Source of the DNA: Brachypterus glaber
Taxonomy: Eukaryota; Arthropoda; Insecta; Coleoptera; Kateretidae
DNA: 64,000 nt
Direction: 5' to 3'
Assembly: GCA_958510825.1 (NCBI GenBank)
Contig: OY294049.1
Coordinates: 29,010,620 to 29,074,619, forward strand
Numbering within the stretch: the first letter of the stretch is position 1; the number at the start of each line of letters is the position of its first letter. Of the stretch, positions 57,417 to 64,000 are shown in pieces. The notes below the pieces were generated by a model. The model did no database searches, was not told where the DNA came from, and saw only the letters and a list, made by a program, of their open reading frames with translations. Made by a program: the position numbers and the translations under genes.

Positions 57417-58894
57417 TTAGTTTCCCTGGTCCTTATTACAGGTTTTACATTGCATGAGTGTAATGTCGGGAGTACCACATCTATAGCAAAACTTTTTGCG
57501 TTTTTGTGAACAGTTACTGTAGATATGGTTGGGTAAACCGCAGTTCCAACACACTAAAACTCCAGTAGTTTTTGTGTTGTCATTTGAGGTATTTTGTCGG
57601 GACACATTTTTAAAGTTATTTTTAGAGGTATTTGTGTAGTTATTTTGTGAGGTATTCTGGGAGGTAGTTTGGGAGGTAGAGAGTTTAGAAAAATTTTGAT
57701 TGGAGGTATTTTTGTTAAAGTTATTTTTAAAGTTATTATTTTTGTTGCCAAATTTGGAATTTTGGTTTTGGGAGGTATTTTGGGAGTTAGTTTTTGTATG
57801 TTGGTCTAGGTAAGATAACTCTGGTTCAAGAACGCTTACAACATCACTTCTAGCAGCAGATTTACAAGAAAGCCTATCCTCAAGTTTTTTACATAAACTG
57901 GATAACTCAGCAACAGTAGAAATGTCTGTGAGAGCCAGGTGACCTACATAAATAGATAAGACATTTTTTCTCAAAATTTTTACTCTTGTGACTTCACAAG
58001 GTGGTTTCATAAGTCGATTAAACAAAGTTTCCATTACGGCAATATAGATAGTAACGGACTCATTTTTACCTTGAGTTCGTTCTTTTATTTGTGACCAAAG
58101 GTCATCGTCATAATCTGGAGGTAAAAAATCACGTTTAAACGCTTTAACAAAACTATCCCAGTCAGACAAACTGGATTTTATGGAACGAAACCAAATTAAG
58201 GCCTTTCCATCGAGAATATCTATTAGGGAATCAAAAAGCTCTACTTTAGAAACTTTTCTAGCAAAAGCTAGTTCTTCGATACGTTCGAGAAATGAAATTA
58301 CAGGTAATGTTTTTGATGTATCATCAAACTTAACATTCCATTTGTGGACAGGTACATGCTTACTGTGAGAAGGGGTAAACTTAGATGATGAAATATTCCA
58401 TTCTCCAGAGGGATTTACAAGTAAGGGATTTGTGACTGATTCATTAAGGGAAATATTGCATTCTTTTGCTTCGATAATACCAGCATATAATAGTGCCTCA
58501 AGATGCAATGCTGTGGCATACGCCTCATTTTTAAATGAAGTAGCTTCCTGTTTTTTATCCTCCGGTACTTTTTCAAAGGGGAAACGTGAAATTCTATTCG
58601 AAATGTGTAAAAGACGACAGTTAGCTCTTATAAAAACAGAGTCTGATTTAGGTCCTTCAAAACCATCGATAAGATTTCTTATTGATTCTAAGGTACTATT
58701 CACTTGACTTACTTCGTTATCATATTCAAAAGTTGGGTCACAGAGTTCAGAATCAGCAACTTTTTGTTTTTTCAATAAAACAGACAGGATACTGCGTTTT
58801 TCATCAGCATTTCACAACCTCTTATTCTAAGCTCATACTCAACCTCTGATATTAACAGACGTTTAGGGATTATTCTTTCACAATCGGTAGCCAT
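57417..58894 (-). CDS. Gag (capsid and nucleocapsid)
   Basis: The probable start is the ATG at 58892-58894 (MATDCERIIPKRLLISEVEY, then ELRIRG, typical of Gypsy-type Gag N-termini). A frame change near 58805 leads into the 452-residue frame 58775-57417. A retrotransposon gag domain spans about residues 150-300 of that frame (FSRIEELAF-like, ALIWFRSIKSSLSDWDSFVK, FKRDFLPPDYDDDLW). An Asn/Ser/Thr/Gln-rich spacer and the zinc knuckle CWNCGLPNHIYSNC follow, with a second Cys cluster CYRCGTPDITLMQCKTC. Confidence 0.85.
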
Positions 58895-59609
58895 GGTTCC
58901 TTTAAAATCAAAATCGAAGACAAAAACAAGATAAATTTACAGTTAAGTAAAAAATGCAGGATATTATCACACGCCAAATTCAGTAAAAATCTAAAAAAAA
59001 TCGAAATCGGTAAAAATATAAAAAAAATCAAAATCGGTACTACGAGCTGTGTTTATGGCAATCCAATAATGGTGCCCGCAGGATTCGGGTTGGTTTTAAC
59101 ACAACGGATATTTGCCCGTCAAATATCGCAGGTAAAATTTAAATTTTTGGCGTCAATAAGGTACCAGGATCGTAATATAGAGGGATTTCGAAACCTGTGA
59201 GAGGATATTATTTGGATTGGGTTGCCAGACCCTTAATTCTTCAAAAAAATGGACTGGGATATGATGGTCTCACTTTTTCAACAAACTTCCAAATAAAATC
59301 ACCTCCAAAACAATAAAAGCTATTGCTTACAACCAAAGGTTGTCCTCTATAAGCAACTCAAAAATAACTGAATATTATTTATTAAGTTATTTTTTTTTAA
59401 TTAGACGGTATTTTAAGCGGAAAAAATCTAAATATAATTAAATATTTAAGACACTTTAACTACCAATTTTTTAAGTAGACAAATTCGAAATTGCAAAGAA
59501 AATACTAGTTAATTTTTTTTTAAATTCCACCGAAAAAAAATTATGCAAAATTTTAATGCAAAAAAATCCAACGTTAAAAATTTAAAAAATTGTTGTAGGT
59601 ACTATGTAA

Positions 59610-59800
59610 GAATATATGTTCTATACACCAAAAAATTGTATACAGACTGTACATATACTTACAAAAAAAACTTGGTAGCTAAATATTTTAGATAGTGCCG
59701 ATATATTTAAAAATAGTTATTTACACTAGTAGTAATACCAGCATATATTTGCGATTATGTACTGCACTGTACACAATTTTTTGGTGTATAGAACATATAT
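59610..59800 (-). repeat. Hairpin in the retroelement leader next to the primer-binding site
   Basis: ATATATGTTCTATACACCAA and the following AAAATTGTATACAG (about 59612-59645) are mirrored by CTGTACACAATTTTTTGGTG and TATAGAACATATAT (about 59768-59801). The stem has arms of about 38 bp with few mismatches around a loop of about 120 bp. Confidence 0.75.
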
Positions 59801-59809
59801 TGGGCGCCA
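59795..59809 (-). promoter_or_regulatory. Probable tRNA primer-binding site
   Basis: On the minus strand, three bases after the LTR edge comes TGGCGCCCAATATAT. TGGCGCCC is the common start of tRNA-primed sites in Gypsy-type elements (tRNA-Lys-type). Beyond about 10 bases the match to a tRNA cannot be judged here. Confidence 0.5.
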
Positions 59810-59812
59810 TTA

Positions 59813-61945
59813 TGTAACTAGCAGGTTTTCCCTAATCTGATATTTATAGGAAAATTGCGCATTAGTCAAAAATTAATACTGGTATGATACAAAGATAAGG
59901 TTAGGAACAAAAGAAATTAGATAATTTTCAGATTAAAAGAAAACTCAAGTCACACTTGCAACGGCAGCTTTTCATCGGCGAGCAGGGTTGTGGGTTATAA
60001 ACGGTTAGAAATACTTACAGATAGATTGTTGATATGGGCGCCAAGATCATCGTACACTACAATGGATATTATTTTAATGATTGATAAATGATCTAAAAAT
60101 CAACCATTATTGGTGAGTATTAGTATACTTTTTAGATTAACTATTAACTTTGAGGGATAGGTATTAAAATGAGAGAAATGTTTTTGGTTTACCTGTTATA
60201 ATAATAATAATCTGCTGTGGAAAAGTACAAAATAAATATACTCTTGAATAACGTTATTCGAGGTTCACAAATATATACATACATATATATATATATATAT
60301 ATATGTTTTGGGTTACACACAGGTAAACTTACTTAAATGTAATAAAAAAAATTATAAAATGCGATTAATGGAAAATATGTGTTAAGCACTTATTTAAATA
60401 GTTACGATAATAATAAACTTAAACGCTCCATGCGTTTCAATAGAAAAATTAAAGTTGTTTTTAAAAAGATATGTCGATAGGAGGTACGATATAGTTTTCG
60501 AAACTCACGGGATATTGAGGTAAAGTGTTACCTAACATTGGACACAGACAATACTACGTTCTCATCGGTTTCACCAAGAACTGCACAGATAGGTGGTAGG
60601 TTATGACTTCTTCATCGTGATAGGAACTCATACCTATGTTTGGTAGTTGCTTATTTTGGAACTCGATGAACAACATGGTATCACCTGGTTGATGGGAAAA
60701 ACGATATGCATGACGTGATTCATACAGGAGATAACCTCAAATATACCACATGGGCAGGTATCTTCTAATATCCGTACGAAGATATCCATACGAAGAACCC
60801 TATTAGAAAAACAGGTATTAATTACATGTTTCTTCTAATATAACTCATAGAGCAACAATTTACGATCAATACAAAAGGAAATAATTTAAAGAAAAACCAG
60901 TTACCTTATTTTAAGGGATTCTTCTTAGACACGTACGCACATGGCCAAATCAATGGACTCATTGTACATCTAAAAATTAAGAGAAACACAAAGTGAATTT
61001 CACAAATTGTAAAGAGCTTGATAAAGGATAATTTAAAAAGAAATTTCCTTACCTAATTAGATAATTAAAATCACTAAAAGAAAATTCGAAACATGAATGC
61101 TCAGACTCGAAAAGCAAATGTCACGCCCTTCTACCACGCATCAGGTTTTGCGCTTTATCCGAAATTTTTGCGACGTTGTCGGATGTATATTTTTAAAAAA
61201 AATACATATTTTTAGAAAGATAATAAATGGTATTACAGAGAATATGTTATGGTATATTACTTAATAATGGAAAATAACAACCAATAACATCCAACGATAA
61301 TTTTAAGAGATAGGAAATGACGTAACCACACCGTTTACATCATGTAACCGGACGGAATTCGTCGATCCACCAAAATGTGAGAGATAACCGATAAACCACG
61401 GCAACACTGTTGATATGACCTTTTTTGACATTTATAACCTAAAAATTGAAATTAAAAACATTACAAAAGTTAATTAATTTAATAATTAGAGATAAAAATA
61501 ATAAAGTATCTTTATTATATGTGACCTCCAATCATTTGTGAAAGTATTACATCTATCGGAGACATAATAACAAAAAAAACACGATATGAAAAATATTAGA
61601 GAAACCTTAATTTCTCAATAACTATGGAATAGAAAGGTAAGATATCTTTGTATTAATGTTAATTATCTATGAATAGAAATATATTAACCTAATTTAGCAA
61701 AAAGATATGGATCAATAAATCAAAAATACATATTTTTAATTTCAAGAATATAGCCATAAAATTATCAAAAACAAATATTCTAAGACACATGTTCATTGTT
61801 TTTAGGTAGAACTTAGTGAGAAACATCTATTGGAACAATATGAAACATTAACAACAGAATATATGACCACATAAGTGAATTGCATCAAAATATGGGTTTC
61901 GATAAACGAAGAAAGTTATTTATCCAAAAAACAATGTTGTGCCTT
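59813..61945 (-). repeat. 5' LTR, last few bases lost
   Basis: It matches the 3' LTR (51547-53667) from TGTAACTAGC to TTGTGCCTT, with an expanded TA run at about 60283-60303. The terminal ATTCA present in the other LTR is replaced at 61946 by the tail of a LINE. Confidence 0.88.
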
Positions 61946-64000
61946 GACTTGACTTGACCTTTGTGTTTCTGGTCTTAGCTACTGTGGCTATCCGACCAAC
62001 CAATCTCTAATTCCAAATTTCAGTTTAAAACATAGGATCTGCTATTATGCAGGTCTGGGATGTCCCATTCCTATGTTTTTCTTTTATCCTCTGACCTATG
62101 TAGGTTGTATTTTGGTTGATGCTCTATTTCTTATGGTTTTAGGTTGGATTTTTTCAGAAAGTTGAAGATGGTGATAATATTTTCTCTCTTTGGTTCATAA
62201 AGTATTTCGTGTAGACTTATGGGTTGATTTTGAATATTTCTACTCAGGATTTCCTGAAATTCATTAATTTTTTCTTCATTAAAGTCGCAGTTGAAGAAAA
62301 TGTGAAAGATATCTCCTCTTTGTCCACAAATGCAGTTGGGATTGTCATTTATTCCAATTCTATGTAGATGACTTGGGATGCTGCAGTGACCAATTCTTAA
62401 TCTTGTGATTGTTGTTTGAATTCCTCTTGATAGTTTCATACGGTTGAACCAAGGTTTCTTTAAGGGGTCTGGTACTGACTCATAGTATCTTCTGCCCTTG
62501 TCTGATGAAATATTTGTGTAGTTCGTTTTCCATTGTTCCCATACTTTGTTTCTCATGTGAGATGCTAGGTCCAGAAAAGATGTTCGAGGAGAATTTTCTT
62601 TGTTCAGTCTTCTTCCATTGTTGGCAAGAGTGTCTGCTTTATTGTTACCTTGAATGTTGGTATGACTGGGTATCCAAATAAGATTTGTATCTTTACCCTC
62701 TTGTTTTAATTCAGACAGTATTTTTTTACATTCCATTGTGTTTGCATCTAGTTTGATTGAAAAATTACTCGAACATATTTTTTGGAGGGCACTTTGAGAA
62801 TCTACGAAAATTGCTGTTTTCTTCAAATTTAATTCCTTGATTTTTTTGAGGGTGGTCAAAATTGCGTACACTTCCGCTGAGCATATAGAATATGTGTCTT
62901 GTAAACCTCCTGAGAATTGATAGTTTTTGTTCTCCCATAATATTCCTATGCCTGTGTTTCCTGTGGTATCCTTAGAGCCATCTGTGTAGAAGTAGTCGAA
63001 ATTGGGGAAATTTTCTTCTTTCCATATTAAAAATTCAAGTTTGTTGTCTCTATTTTTCTTTAAATTTGTTTTTTTAAATTTAAAATTTTTTATTTGAATT
63101 TCCAAGTCAACTGTGTAGCAGGGGTACTTTTCGTGTGTTTCCATTTTTTCCCATAAATCTGTATTTAAGTCGAATGCTTCTACCAGGGGTAATGTGTCAT
63201 TTATTTTCCAATAGGGTTTTGTGTTAAAACTTTCATATAGGTTTAAAATCTGTTTTTTGACTGGGTGGTTTGAGATTGAAATTATTTTGGAAGTATATCT
63301 AGAGGCCAACAGGATTCTTCTGTTTTCCATGTCCATTTCTCCACTTTCAGAAAGTAATAGGTGTAGGGGTGATGATTTCATAGCTCCCAAGACAATTCTT
63401 AGTGATTTCATTTGGACTGTTTCAATTTTCTTTTTGTTAAGTTTGGTAATTTTTCCCAGTAATATTGATGAATAGTCAAGTTGTGATCGAATGAATGCTT
63501 TATAGAAAATTAATAGAATATTCGAGTTTGTTCCCCACCATGTCCTGCTGATAGATCTTATCATATTTATTCTTCTTTCAGCTTTGAAGCATATATTTTC
63601 AATATGTGGAGTGAATTTCCATTTATGGTCGAAAATTACACCGAGGTATTTTACCTCCATACTCCAGTTTAGATTTATATTGTTTATTTTAATTCTGCAT
63701 GGGTGATTATAATTTTTTCTTCTATTGAAATATATTGCTTGACATTTTGGTATTGAAATATTAAGTCCATTTTCTTCTAGCCATTCCTGGATTCTTTCCA
63801 AAGTTCTGTTTAGCTTGTTCATTATGTTATCCAGATTTTTCCCCGTTGATATGATTCCAATATCGTCTGCAAATTGTTCTATTTCTGAATCTTCGTCTCC
63901 TAGCTCTTTTAATTCGTCACAATAAATATTGAATAGGTCTGTGCTTAATGGAGAGCCCTGTTGAAGGCCTTTATTGGTTTCTTCTGGACCAAGTAGGTAT
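61946..64000 (-). mobile_element. LINE with RNase H (I-group-like), cut by the window edge
   Basis: The 3' end (minus strand) is a short tandem tail of about three TCAAG units (61943-61960), as in LINEs that end in short repeats rather than poly-A. A non-coding 3' UTR (about 61961-62130) separates it from the ORF. The 5' part lies beyond the window. It is inserted in or against the 5' LTR of the Gypsy element. Confidence 0.8.
62131..64000 (-). CDS. LINE ORF2: reverse transcriptase C-terminal half and RNase H
   Basis: The frame is open from the window edge to the stop at 62131. It contains GLQQGSPLSTDLFNIYCDEL and the catalytic FADDIGIIS (about 63835-63960), the thumb motif KYLGVIFDHKWKFTPHIE, and an RNase H domain with YTDGSKDTTGNTGIGILW (Asp), CSAEVYAIL (Glu), VDSQSAL (Asp) and IPSHTNIQGNNKADTLA (His and final Asp), all present. 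It ends with a CICGQRGDIFHIFFNC cysteine-histidine motif typical of this class. The presence of RNase H excludes the Jockey and CR1 types and suggests the I, LOA or R1 neighbourhood. The upstream part is missing only because the window ends. Confidence 0.88.
   Translation of the reverse strand, partial: YLLGPEETNKGLQQGSPLSTDLFNIYCDELKELGDEDSEIEQFADDIGIISTGKNLDNIMNKLNRTLERIQEWLEENGLNISIPKCQAIYFNRRKNYNHPCRIKINNINLNWSMEVKYLGVIFDHKWKFTPHIENICFKAERRINMIRSISRTWWGTNSNILLIFYKAFIRSQLDYSSILLGKITKLNKKKIETVQMKSLRIVLGAMKSSPLHLLLSESGEMDMENRRILLASRYTSKIISISNHPVKKQILNLYESFNTKPYWKINDTLPLVEAFDLNTDLWEKMETHEKYPCYTVDLEIQIKNFKFKKTNLKKNRDNKLEFLIWKEENFPNFDYFYTDGSKDTTGNTGIGILWENKNYQFSGGLQDTYSICSAEVYAILTTLKKIKELNLKKTAIFVDSQSALQKICSSNFSIKLDANTMECKKILSELKQEGKDTNLIWIPSHTNIQGNNKADTLANNGRRLNKENSPRTSFLDLASHMRNKVWEQWKTNYTNISSDKGRRYYESVPDPLKKPWFNRMKLSRGIQTTITRLRIGHCSIPSHLHRIGINDNPNCICGQRGDIFHIFFNCDFNEEKINEFQEILSRNIQNQPISLHEILYEPKRENIITIFNFLKKSNLKP

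Larger units (their letters stand above)
51547..61945 (-). mobile_element. Gypsy-type LTR retrotransposon with very long LTRs
   Basis: The order on the minus strand is 5' LTR, primer-binding site, hairpin leader, gag, repetitive linker, protease, RT, partial RNase H, partial integrase, 3' LTR. The LTRs are nearly identical, so insertion was recent. The element is defective: there are frame changes in gag, in the linker and between protease and RT, and a deletion joins RNase H to late integrase near 54870. It interrupts the integrase gene of the element at 50376, and its own 5' LTR is interrupted at 61945. Confidence 0.9.

Overview
This window looks like part of an insect nuclear genome. It is very AT-rich and gene-poor, with long introns, GT-AG splice sites, one recognisable conserved insect gene and many transposable elements. 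A beetle or another insect with a large genome is plausible, but I cannot fix the order. No tRNA, rRNA or CRISPR structure was found. The only host gene I can support is the C2H2 zinc-finger transcription factor pebbled/hindsight (peb/hnt, the insect RREB1 orthologue) on the + strand. Its exons lie at 21199-21276, 26677-30097 and 30348-31081, joined in frame by GT-AG introns. The gene is incomplete: the last visible exon ends at a donor site just before a 200-N gap (31096-31295), and the remaining exons were not found.

Region 1-26676 (upstream and intronic DNA of peb) is dominated by foldback/MITE-like elements with long imperfect terminal inverted repeats, from about 190 bp to 2.4 kb. Several belong to related families with ends such as ACAGGGTG, CCGGGTGTTTCAGG and ACAGTGCGGTCCAAAAG, and some are nested. 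There is one decayed LINE reverse-transcriptase fragment (about 4030-4695). A TATA-box promoter candidate lies at 19840, 1.35 kb before the first supported exon. A pair of repeats carrying a TTTATCCACGG inverted motif (25765-26076) lies just upstream of the main exon.

Region 31368-35740 is a nearly full-length Jockey-type LINE: an ORF1 with zinc knuckles broken by frameshifts, and an intact 902-residue endonuclease/reverse transcriptase. Region 35.7-39.1 kb holds compact foldback elements with CCCAG/CCCAA ends. Two of them sit inside copies of a tandem flanking repeat, so the neighbouring copies act as natural empty sites and indicate 2-bp target duplications.

Region 39.55-49.55 kb is the most striking part. 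A + strand Gypsy-like retroelement (gag piece about 39555-39726, protease 49580-50078) was interrupted by two adjacent TIR-bounded DNA elements. A 1928-bp segment spanning them was then amplified into five head-to-tail, nearly identical copies (39848-49509).

Region 50.08-64 kb is a stack of nested insertions. A second Gypsy-type element (- strand; 3' LTR, polypurine tract and integrase) sits in the protease gene. It is cut by a third, larger Gypsy-type element (51547-61945, - strand) with unusually long LTRs of about 2.1 kb, a gag, an asparagine/valine-rich repetitive linker, protease and RT, and a deletion from RNase H into integrase. Its 5' LTR is in turn cut by an I-group-like LINE with an RNase H domain that runs off the right edge.
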